A DNA stretch of 15,329 nt. It comes from an uncultured bacterium. Its GTDB lineage: Bacteria > Patescibacteriota > Minisyncoccia > Spechtbacterales > HO2-43-30. The stretch lies in assembly GCA_913054525.1 (NCBI GenBank), contig CAJXHR010000003.1, positions 1-15,329 of the forward strand. The letters run 5' to 3'. The stretch's first letter is position 1. Each line of letters opens with the position of its first letter. The notes under the pieces are model-generated. The model saw nothing but the letters and a program-made list of their open reading frames with translations, was not told where the DNA came from and did no database searches. The translations under genes were made by a program, and so were the position numbers. Of this stretch, positions 7,304 to 13,637 are shown one piece after another.

Positions 7304-8806
7304 CTATCCCTTGGCTAAGAAATCCGGATTAAAGAATTTTCTTAGCCCCACAAACCAGACCCTCCTTAATTTGAACCGATTATGTGTTTTTAGCACAATT
7401 CGTCTTGCCCATGGGGCAAGATGTTTTTTATCCTTCGCAAGCACCCCGCGGAGAGTGAGTATTCTGCCTAGCCGTCTGTTTGGGCTGTAATGCGCCCGTT
7501 TCTGCAATACGCCATCTGTGAGTAAAAATTCGTCTTTGCGCTTCAAGTGCTTCATTGCGTATCCCGGTCTTATAAATTTTAGGTTGCCGTTTCGAAATCT
7601 ATAGACGCCCGCTTTCACCCTTCCATTGCTCCGCATCCAGTGTCCTGTGAGGTTGTGGGGGAACATCTGCGCGCCCTTTTTGGGCTTGCGCATCAAGGAG
7701 TTTATTTTTTTTATGTCAATTTCGTAGTCGGCGTTCAGATACTCAAGGAGGTGAAAGGCAATGATTGGCGGCTCATTATTTTTCAGCTGAACCATCGCAA
7801 GTGTGGGAAACGAGCCGAGTAGACGGGGGTTCGACTCCGTAACGTAAAGTTTATTAGTAGATTCATCCAGTACAAAGTCCACTCCGAAAATACCCTTGTA
7901 GCCAAATTTTTGGAAGTATTTTCCTACTTTTTCTACTATATTATATGCTTGTTTTTCAACTTCGGGAGAAAATTGGGATGAGGACCAGTCATGCCCGCAA
8001 AAAAGGCCGGAACCCTTTTGGGGATTATAAAGCTCCGCGATGTCTATAAGCTGATATTGAAGGTTGGTAGAAAGTATGCCATGCCGCGTGACGCACCCCG
8101 TGATGCTGGGGGAAGGGCCGTTGATGTATTTGGCCACTATAACTTCTAAGTCCGAGATGTCTTCAGCGACTTCTTCCCCTTCTATTTCCTGTATGCGAAG
8201 TTTGCGTGCCGCCTTGTACCAGTCGTCCTGCGAGGTTATGAAAAAAGTCCCTTTCCCGCCGCCGCGCCGGGGATGCTGAAGTACAAAAGGCGTGCCGTAC
8301 TTATTTTTCAGTTTGTAAAAATTAAGATTGTTGGCGGGCAGGACTTCGCCTGGAGGTGGGGAAGCGCCGATTTTTTCAAGGATTTTCCGGAATTTGATTT
8401 TATCTTCAAAAAGATTTTTTCCGAATTTGACTGCGGGGGCAACAAGCGTCCAGTCGTTTTCGCGGCATATTCGTTCCATCTTTGAAGAGGACTTATAGAC
8501 AATGAGCGCGGGACTGGGGTCCGTGAAGCGCGACAAATATCCCTTTGTCCGCGGATGAGCGATGACAGTCGTTGAGTTCCTCGATTCTTTGATGTGCTGT
8601 GTCCCCATCCCCTTCTCAAGCGAGAACACTTCTATATCTTTTTCAATAAGCTTAGTATCTTTAGAGTAACGAAGAGCGAGAATCCGGTAATTCTCCACGA
8701 CATCTTCTAGGCCAAGCCGGTCAAACGCGTAAACTCCCACTCCAAAGATGGGAGTTTTTACGTTATCGCGGAAATATTGCTTAAGGGAGGGAAGGTCAGT
8801 AATCAT
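7304..8806 (-). CDS. ATP-grasp domain protein, predicted amidoligase or carboxylate-amine ligase
   Basis: The 500-residue product has an ATP-grasp core at about 130-360: a glycine-rich loop RGGGKGTFF (181-189), then FGVDFVLDE (307-315) and YVTESNPRLLGSFPTL (321-336). D310, E324 and N326 are in the positions of the Mg-binding residues. Such enzymes activate a carboxylate as acyl-phosphate and join it to an amine or thiol. The N-terminal 120 residues look like a pre-ATP-grasp Rossmann region. The C-terminal 130 residues are strongly basic and unrecognised. There is no signal peptide or membrane segment, so it is probably cytosolic. It is the last gene of the leftward run, 51 nt after the HTH-membrane gene. 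The only clear start is the ATG at 8804-8806; AAGGA lies very close to it. Substrate unknown. Confidence 0.75.
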   Translation of the reverse strand: MITDLPSLKQYFRDNVKTPIFGVGVYAFDRLGLEDVVENYRILALRYSKDTKLIEKDIEVFSLEKGMGTQHIKESRNSTTVIAHPRTKGYLSRFTDPSPALIVYKSSSKMERICRENDWTLVAPAVKFGKNLFEDKIKFRKILEKIGASPPPGEVLPANNLNFYKLKNKYGTPFVLQHPRRGGGKGTFFITSQDDWYKAARKLRIQEIEGEEVAEDISDLEVIVAKYINGPSPSITGCVTRHGILSTNLQYQLIDIAELYNPQKGSGLFCGHDWSSSQFSPEVEKQAYNIVEKVGKYFQKFGYKGIFGVDFVLDESTNKLYVTESNPRLLGSFPTLAMVQLKNNEPPIIAFHLLEYLNADYEIDIKKINSLMRKPKKGAQMFPHNLTGHWMRSNGRVKAGVYRFRNGNLKFIRPGYAMKHLKRKDEFLLTDGVLQKRAHYSPNRRLGRILTLRGVLAKDKKHLAPWARRIVLKTHNRFKLRRVWFVGLRKFFNPDFLAKG

Positions 8807-8815
8807 ATTCCTTGC

Positions 8816-8824
8816 ACTATAACA
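8816..8824 (-). promoter_or_regulatory. Possible extended -10 promoter for the ATP-grasp gene
   Basis: TGT-TATAGT reads on the minus strand (8824-8816) and ends 9 nt before the ATG, giving a predicted leader of only 2-3 nt. No convincing -35 is seen. Confidence 0.35.
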
Positions 8825-8857
8825 TTTCTAGAGTTGTCGTGCTATTGATAAATGGGT

Positions 8858-9403
8858 TCATTCTTTAGTTTGGGCGGAGTCTGAATAATAGGCGCAGAAT
8901 GAGTTGCCTATATTTTCAACGGAAGAGGCTAGGGTATCCGAGATTGCGCTATTGCCTGCCGAAATAGCTGCGTGAGTATAGGAGGTAAAATTAGAAGCAG
9001 CTTCGTCAATGGTTTCTGTAATTTTTTGCCGGTTTGACTCCTGTTTTTCAAATATAATATCGGATAAGTGGATGGTGGTAAAACCACCTGTAGCAAATGC
9101 AAGTAATCCTATGCCGGCAAGTGCGATAGCAAATCTCCGTTTGATGGTAGGGGAATCTATTTTGTTTTGCGCTGGCCCGCGGGTTTGTCTGCGATTTATC
9201 CGATATCGTCCTGATCGCCGTGCGCTTAGGTAGTCATCAAAATTTGACGTATATTCAGTCAGCCATTCTTTTGTTGTAAGCCAATTGCGGCCGCGTTTTA
9301 CGGCCCTTAGTTTTCCTTGCCTTGCGCGCAGGCTTAGATATTCCTGCGAGTACTTGCAATATTTTGTCGCCTCCAATAAGGAGATATAATCATTTTCTTC
9401 CAT
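8858..9403 (-). CDS. HTH DNA-binding protein with one membrane segment
   Basis: With the start used here the product is 181 residues. An excisionase/MerR-like HTH domain occupies about 5-52 (YISLLEATKYCKYSQEYLSL, then GKLRAVKRGRNWLTTKEW), the HTH_17 pattern. A very basic linker follows (61-90), then one hydrophobic segment (about 91-112) and a polar 70-residue tail predicted to be helical and outside the cell. The topology, cytosolic DNA-binding head and external tail, resembles membrane-bound one-component regulators such as CadC/ToxR, though the HTH family differs. The ATG at 9413-9415, four codons upstream, is less likely: AGGAGA (9412-9407) sits between the two ATGs and is positioned to serve the one at 9401-9403. 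It lies between the carboxypeptidase-like gene and the second ATP-grasp gene; the target is unknown. Confidence 0.7.
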   Translation of the reverse strand: MEENDYISLLEATKYCKYSQEYLSLRARQGKLRAVKRGRNWLTTKEWLTEYTSNFDDYLSARRSGRYRINRRQTRGPAQNKIDSPTIKRRFAIALAGIGLLAFATGGFTTIHLSDIIFEKQESNRQKITETIDEAASNFTSYTHAAISAGNSAISDTLASSVENIGNSFCAYYSDSAQTKE

Positions 9404-9406
9404 ATT

Positions 9407-9412
9407 TCTCCT
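9407..9412 (-). promoter_or_regulatory. Shine-Dalgarno site deciding the HTH gene start
   Basis: AGGAGA on the minus strand lies 3 nt before the ATG at 9403-9401 and directly after the upstream ATG at 9415-9413, which therefore cannot use it. This is the clearest Shine-Dalgarno sequence in the leftward run and selects the downstream ATG. Confidence 0.6.
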
Positions 9413-9455
9413 CATTTTATCACGTAGGAGCTTGCGCGAATATGGGGACAGTTAA

Positions 9456-10565
9456 TTATTGAAAATATTTTGGTAGATATTTGGGGTCCTTGGTTTTCAC
9501 GCCGAATTTCACAAGCGACTCGGCGTTTGCGATATTAAGCTTTCCCGCGTAGAGGAGCCGGGCGTCGCCGCCGCCCTCGATGTATTTTTTGACATCAAGA
9601 TACCCCTTGAGATAGTGGTGATCCTTTGTGAAAGCGCCGGGCTGAGATGTATCCGATATCCCGCGTTTGACTCGCAGGGTAACATTCCATGTATAAGGAA
9701 GCGGGAGGCCAAGCTTGACTAGCCGGCAAAACACTTCGTAGAACGATCTCCGGCGCGCAAGATGAGCCACTATTGTGCGGGCGGAAACAAGAAGCATTCT
9801 CCGGGGGTCGTGTTCGTTGATTGTCTCATTGTAGAAAGCGAGCCCCTCTTCTGTTGTGGGAGGGCCGGCAAATCCTTCTCCAAAAAGAGAAGGGAAGCGC
9901 TGAAGCGCGCCATTTTCTTTTCTGAAAATATGCGTTTCTATTTCATGGACCGCTAAGCTCGCGACCTCTTCGGGTGCGAATCGTTCCCCGGTCTTTACCA
10001 GTAAATACCTGGAACGGGAATCTAGGCCTGCTTTAGAGCTTATATTTTTTCGCAGTTTCACCCTCCATGGCAGGTTGCTGTTTTCGACATGCTCCTGTAG
10101 TATTTTTGCGGTTTCGATATCGGATAGAGTGTCTTTAATTGTTGAAAAAACAGAACAAGAAGCGGGAGTGAATTGATTTTTGGCGTATTTCAGCTGGGAT
10201 ATGCCGGGCCTTCCGAATAGTTCAAGGGAATGGCGGGAGATATTAGGCGACCCCCGGGATTGCAGGCACTTAATTTTTTTTAGAATCCTTTTGCGTTTAT
10301 TGGCGAGGTGTCTGGAAAAAAACCATTGCTCGTCCCTTTTTTCCGGGATGCTTATGGGCAGGGACTCGAGGTTATTATATAGCTTTACAAGGTCGGTCTT
10401 TATCGGCTTATATTTAAAAACAGGGTTATAGACCCTGTTTTTTGTGTATGCGTTTAGAAATTTTCGCTTCTCCGAGCTGGCGTTTGTCGGGTTCAAGCGG
10501 CTAAGTAGGGCCACCTTTTTATCCGCTATGCCAAGGTATTTATCGATTACTTTTATATTTGCCAC
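9456..10565 (-). CDS. MATCAP/DUF1704-like zinc carboxypeptidase
   Basis: The 369-residue product carries HEIETH (207-212), an HExxxH zinc motif. It is followed by the GFAGPPTTEEGLAFYNE block (231-247), the counterpart of the QEGLA motif of the DUF1704/TIGR02421 family, with E239 or E240 as likely third ligand. The later TKDHHYLKGYLDVKKYI segment (313-329) also fits the family. Eukaryotic members (MATCAP, KIAA0895-like) remove the C-terminal tyrosine of alpha-tubulin; bacterial members are largely uncharacterised. No signal peptide is seen, so it is probably cytosolic. The first 110 residues are basic and unrecognised. The start is GTG at 10563-10565 with a promoter ending 6 nt upstream. Its placement beside amidoligases suggests cleavage of a C-terminal amino acid that a ligase adds; that pairing is inference. 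Confidence 0.8.
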   Translation of the reverse strand: MANIKVIDKYLGIADKKVALLSRLNPTNASSEKRKFLNAYTKNRVYNPVFKYKPIKTDLVKLYNNLESLPISIPEKRDEQWFFSRHLANKRKRILKKIKCLQSRGSPNISRHSLELFGRPGISQLKYAKNQFTPASCSVFSTIKDTLSDIETAKILQEHVENSNLPWRVKLRKNISSKAGLDSRSRYLLVKTGERFAPEEVASLAVHEIETHIFRKENGALQRFPSLFGEGFAGPPTTEEGLAFYNETINEHDPRRMLLVSARTIVAHLARRRSFYEVFCRLVKLGLPLPYTWNVTLRVKRGISDTSQPGAFTKDHHYLKGYLDVKKYIEGGGDARLLYAGKLNIANAESLVKFGVKTKDPKYLPKYFQ

Positions 10566-10571
10566 ACCGCC

Positions 10572-10600
10572 ATTATAGCATATATTTTTATTTATGTAAT
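10572..10600 (-). promoter_or_regulatory. Internal promoter giving a predicted leaderless start for the DUF1704-like gene
   Basis: On the minus strand ATTACA (10600-10595, inside the end of the upstream gene) is followed by a 17-nt spacer ending in TGC and a perfect TATAAT (10577-10572). The -10 ends 6 nt before the GTG start, so transcription at the usual distance would begin on the start codon itself. Confidence 0.6.
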
Positions 10601-11958
10601 ATAAGATTTTTTGTGGGATCCACGAGGAATTTCTTGAGGTCTCTGCGGCCTATTATTACATCATGCTTCATCTCTTCCCGCGAGGCGATAAATGCCTCTG
10701 TGTGGACCTTTTCTCCGTCAAGCTCAAATACGAGATCTATAATGGGACGCTCCTCTTTGCCGAGAGCCCCTCTGACTTTTTTGTATTTAAGAATATGAGT
10801 AAGCTGTAGCTTATCTGCCAGGGATTTGGCTATGCTCGTGCGGTAGGCGCCCGTGTCAATTTTTGCAAAAGTTATGTGTCTTTCTTTGCCTGTGCCGTGA
10901 ATTGTTATTTCTTCTCGCGCGCCGACTATTTTTTTGCCTGATATTTCTTCCAGCTCCTCTTCCAGGCCCCCTCCGAATAGGTCTTGAGCTATTTTTACCC
11001 CCTTCTTTACTGTTTCTACCTGAAGCCCGCGCACCCTCTCAAAGCGTTCGCGCAAAGGAGCCATGTTGGCAATTTGTATGGAAAGGCCCGGGCGCGCGTT
11101 AAGCTCAAGTATTATAGGGCCGCGGTCGCGATCTATGCTTATGTCGGCTCCGAGAAGCTCGCACCCTACTGATTTTTGCGCGCGAATCGCAAGTTCCAGA
11201 ATTTCTTTCCATCCCGGTATTTTTATGCCGCGCAGAACGAGGCGCGATCCGGGGACATAGCTGATTGCGCGATCATTATGAATGGCATGAGTGGTTATGC
11301 CGGATTCCATGTCTATGCCTACGCCTATAGCGCCGAGGTGAAGATTGGCCTTTCCGTCGGATTCTTTGGTAGGTATGCGGAGCTCAGCCATAATGGGGAT
11401 TGAATTATAAACTATTATCCGGATATCGGGAATTCCTCTAAAGCTATACTCCTTAAATAGCTTAAGTATCTTTATGCGTTCTTCAAAAAAAGCGACATCC
11501 GGCAAATTTCCCAAAGAAAAGGTGCCGTCTATCACATTTAGAATATGGTTTTTTATATCGGGTAGCTCAATGGCGGTGCCGTCAGCTTTTATCCAAGCGG
11601 GCTCGAGGGTTCGTTTGCCAAAAATACGCATAATTCTCCAGCTCGCAGGGTCAAGTATGCCTACATTGGCAAAATGCTGCGTTCTTTCTTTTTTTCTGGC
11701 AAATACTACAAGAATCCCTTCGCCCCCGAATCCTCTGTTTGGCTTTAGGGCAAAAGAAGAGGGGAGTTCGTTCCAGTCAAACTCAGTAAGCTCGCGCAAA
11801 GACGACACGGAGCTGAATGTTTTTGGAGTAGGTATGCCTTTTGCAGAAAGAATTTTTTTGGTAAGAATTTTGTTGTCTAAAATGCGAGCAACCCTCTTTG
11901 TGAGAGAGGGTTTTATGTAGAGAAGATTGCGGGCATTTATACCAAGGACTCCGGGCAT
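10588..11958 (-). CDS. Fusion of RimK-related ATP-grasp ligase and retropepsin-like protease
   Basis: The 456-residue product joins two usually separate proteins. Residues 1-330 match the alpha-L-glutamate-ligase-like ATP-grasp family: LGINARNLLYIKP start (5-17), DNKILTKKILSAKGIPTP (28-45), FALKPNRGFGGEGILVV (69-85), GADISID (270-276) and IILELNARPGLSIQ (282-295), with D272, E285 and N287 as metal-binding residues. Residues 345-450 match the retropepsin-like family annotated as ATP-dependent zinc protease (PF05618): IDTGAYRTSI with catalytic D368-T369-G370, and DVIIGRRDL (433-441) near the end. One half should form an amide bond and the other cleave one. It is probably cytosolic. The ATG lies 3 nt after the 7-TM gene stop, with no Shine-Dalgarno sequence, suggesting translational coupling. 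Confidence 0.85.
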   Translation of the reverse strand: MPGVLGINARNLLYIKPSLTKRVARILDNKILTKKILSAKGIPTPKTFSSVSSLRELTEFDWNELPSSFALKPNRGFGGEGILVVFARKKERTQHFANVGILDPASWRIMRIFGKRTLEPAWIKADGTAIELPDIKNHILNVIDGTFSLGNLPDVAFFEERIKILKLFKEYSFRGIPDIRIIVYNSIPIMAELRIPTKESDGKANLHLGAIGVGIDMESGITTHAIHNDRAISYVPGSRLVLRGIKIPGWKEILELAIRAQKSVGCELLGADISIDRDRGPIILELNARPGLSIQIANMAPLRERFERVRGLQVETVKKGVKIAQDLFGGGLEEELEEISGKKIVGAREEITIHGTGKERHITFAKIDTGAYRTSIAKSLADKLQLTHILKYKKVRGALGKEERPIIDLVFELDGEKVHTEAFIASREEMKHDVIIGRRDLKKFLVDPTKNLILHK

Positions 11959-11961
11959 ATA

Positions 11962-12600
11962 TTATTTAAATATTACATCCTTAAATCTGATGTACTCGGA
12001 TATGCGCAGTCCCGTCCATTTTCCAAGGAAAAGGTTCGTTAGTATCGCGGTAAGGAGCACGATAAGGGGATAGGTAACTACTATATTCTGGAGCCATACT
12101 GAAGTTATGAGAAAGAAAATCGCCGTTGACATCACAAGAGTTTCAAGGGCAACTCCCAGAGTTTTTCTTGGGCCGCGCTCTATAAGCAGAGATCCAAACT
12201 GTTCGGTAGAAAGGATAAGGATTATAAAAGCAAAAGCGGCATGGGAGAATTGAATATCGTCTTTGTAGGGGAGGAATGGGGTAAGTGCAGATACAGCTAC
12301 GGCTGTGATTAATAAGATTAGCGCCATCTTAGGCAGGTACAAAAGCCGCATATTTCGGAGCGCTGATTTTATAATAAACCCCACGCCAAGCACGGTGACA
12401 AATGCGATAACGCCCGATTGCAGGCCGATTGCGGCAAAGGCAAATCCTATAAGTATGGGGGCGGATATACTGAATCCTTTTATCCCTACAATCTGCCTTC
12501 CGATAACGACAAGAGTCATTGCTATGGGCAGCATAAATATCCAGATAAGAGTTTCTTCCGGAATGCCGTTTTGTGTAAAAAATGTGGTCAATTGAAGCAT
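11962..12600 (-). CDS. Seven-TM protein of the inactive-transglutaminase-associated family
   Basis: The 212-residue product has about seven hydrophobic segments (near 17-35, 45-60, 63-82, 91-110, 120-135, 148-168 and 174-192). It carries the conserved blocks of the 7TM_transglut family (PF14402): MLPIAMTLVVIGRQIVGIKGFSISAP (23-48), RLLYLPKMALIL (85-96), a glutamate in the middle helices (E133), and FLGKWTGLRISEYIRF (191-206). In proteobacteria this 7-TM region is usually the C-terminal half of a protein with an inactive transglutaminase-like domain, encoded beside a RimK-like ligase and a retropepsin-like protease. Here only the membrane half exists. The ATG at 12598-12600 overlaps ruvC by 13 nt. 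Transport, anchoring or sensing are all possible roles. Confidence 0.85.
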   Translation of the reverse strand: MLQLTTFFTQNGIPEETLIWIFMLPIAMTLVVIGRQIVGIKGFSISAPILIGFAFAAIGLQSGVIAFVTVLGVGFIIKSALRNMRLLYLPKMALILLITAVAVSALTPFLPYKDDIQFSHAAFAFIILILSTEQFGSLLIERGPRKTLGVALETLVMSTAIFFLITSVWLQNIVVTYPLIVLLTAILTNLFLGKWTGLRISEYIRFKDVIFK

Positions 12601-13067
12601 GTATTTGTATTTGCGCAGCAGATAGCAATAGCTAATGCGTCTGCCGCGTCGTCGGGCTTAGGTATATCCTTGAGGCCAAGAAGAAGCATGACCATTTTTT
12701 GTACCTGGGACTTCTCGGCTTTGCCGTAGCTTGTCGTGGCTTGTTTCACCTGAAGGGGAGTGTATTCGTATATTTCAACGCCGTAACTTGCAAGTGTTTC
12801 GAGCGCTACACCCCTGGCCTGGGCAACGCTAATTACGGTCTTTGCGTTGGTTGTAAAGAAAAGTTTTTCTATAGCGGCTGATTGCGGCTTATGTTTTTTG
12901 ATAACGGATTTAAGCTCGGCAGACAGCATCTTTAGGCGCTCTGCCATATCAAGTCCCGCGGGTGTTCTGATGCATCCAAAGTCCAGGCAGGTAAGCGCAT
13001 CACGTTCTTTTCTTATGATACCATATCCTGTTATAGCAATCCCAGGATCAATTCCCAGTATTATCAT
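12588..13067 (-). CDS. ruvC: Holliday junction endonuclease RuvC
   Basis: RuvC is the dimeric resolvase that cuts Holliday junctions after RuvAB branch migration. The 159-residue product shows [13 protein letters not shown] (4-16) with D7, [24 protein letters not shown] (63-86) with E67, and [14 protein letters not shown] (137-150) supplying D140 and D143. All four metal-binding acidic residues of the RNase H-like active site are present and the length is normal. Its ATG overlaps the yebC stop by 4 nt (ATGA at 13064-13067). Its own end overlaps the 7-TM gene by 13 nt, so yebC, ruvC and the 7-TM gene are probably translated in a coupled way. ruvB is upstream in the same direction. ruvA is not in the window. 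Confidence 0.96.
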   Translation of the reverse strand: MIILGIDPGIAITGYGIIRKERDALTCLDFGCIRTPAGLDMAERLKMLSAELKSVIKKHKPQSAAIEKLFFTTNAKTVISVAQARGVALETLASYGVEIYEYTPLQVKQATTSYGKAEKSQVQKMVMLLLGLKDIPKPDDAADALAIAICCANTNTCFN

Positions 13068-13600
13068 TTTAGGTTTGAGTAAATTTCTTGCACATCATCA
13101 TGCTCGTCCAGGGCTTCAAATAACTTTTCCACTTTAGCGCTCTGCTCTTCCGATACATCCATTGGGAATTTGGCGACCCATTCATTGCCCTTGTAATCAA
13201 AAGCCCATCGCGCGCTCCCCTCCTCGCCAAGCTTTGCGTTGTGGTCGGAAAGAAGTTTTTTGACTTCAGAAAGGGTTCTGTTTTTGTTGTCGGTGATGGC
13301 TTTGACTATAACGGCAATTCCTTCCGGGCCGTAAATTTCAAGAATCATTTCTTCCAGCTTCGCCCCCGCCAGCTCCCCGGTCCCCTTCTTTATGGCTCTT
13401 TCTATATTCTCCTTTGGCATATTTTCCTTCTGGGCTGCTTCAACTGCCATGCGCAGGCTCGGGTTCGTTGCGGGATCACCTCCCTTCTCTCTCGCGGCTA
13501 CCGATATCATTTTGGCAAGCTTGCCAAAAACTTTGCCGCGTTTCGCGTCAGTAGCTGCTTTTTTATGTTTGATTGTACTCCATTTTGAATGCCCACTCAT
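13064..13600 (-). CDS. yebC: YebC/PmpR-family protein lacking the third domain
   Basis: YebC-family proteins are annotated as transcriptional regulators, and some members act as translation factors that relieve ribosome stalling, notably at polyproline. The 178-residue product begins with the invariant [23 protein letters not shown] and continues through domain 1 and the start of domain 2 ([22 protein letters not shown], 88-109). The final block [18 protein letters not shown] (160-177) matches the usual C-terminus. Typical members have about 240-250 residues. The missing part, roughly 60-70 residues, falls between FDYKG (134-138) and this block, where domain 3 is normally inserted. The deletion looks clean and the frame is open, so it is probably functional, not a pseudogene. 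It overlaps ruvC by 4 nt. Confidence 0.93.
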   Translation of the reverse strand: MSGHSKWSTIKHKKAATDAKRGKVFGKLAKMISVAAREKGGDPATNPSLRMAVEAAQKENMPKENIERAIKKGTGELAGAKLEEMILEIYGPEGIAVIVKAITDNKNRTLSEVKKLLSDHNAKLGEEGSARWAFDYKGNEWVAKFPMDVSEEQSAKVEKLFEALDEHDDVQEIYSNLK

Positions 13601-13606
13601 GTCTAG

Positions 13607-13635
13607 ATTGTGCCGTATTTTGCTTAAAAAATCAA
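13607..13635 (-). promoter_or_regulatory. Possible yebC-ruvC promoter, leaderless
   Basis: On the minus strand TTGATT (13635-13630), a 17-nt spacer and CACAAT (13612-13607) lie in the 37-nt gap before yebC. The -10 ends 6 nt before the ATG, so transcription would start on or next to the start codon. No Shine-Dalgarno sequence is present. Confidence 0.45.
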
Positions 13636-13637
13636 TA

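Noticed and set aside
7313..7347. 10-bp perfect inverted repeat (GGCTAAGAAA) near the tyrS/ATP-grasp convergence
   Set aside because: It has a 15-nt loop and no T tract on either side, and it lies inside ATP-grasp codons; not convincing as a terminator.
9404..9415. Upstream ATG giving a 185-residue HTH protein
   Set aside because: The Shine-Dalgarno sequence lies after this ATG and fits the ATG at 9401-9403 instead.
11474..11920. Plus-strand ORF of 148 codons
   Set aside because: It lies wholly inside the ligase-protease gene on the other strand, and the composition is that of an antisense shadow.
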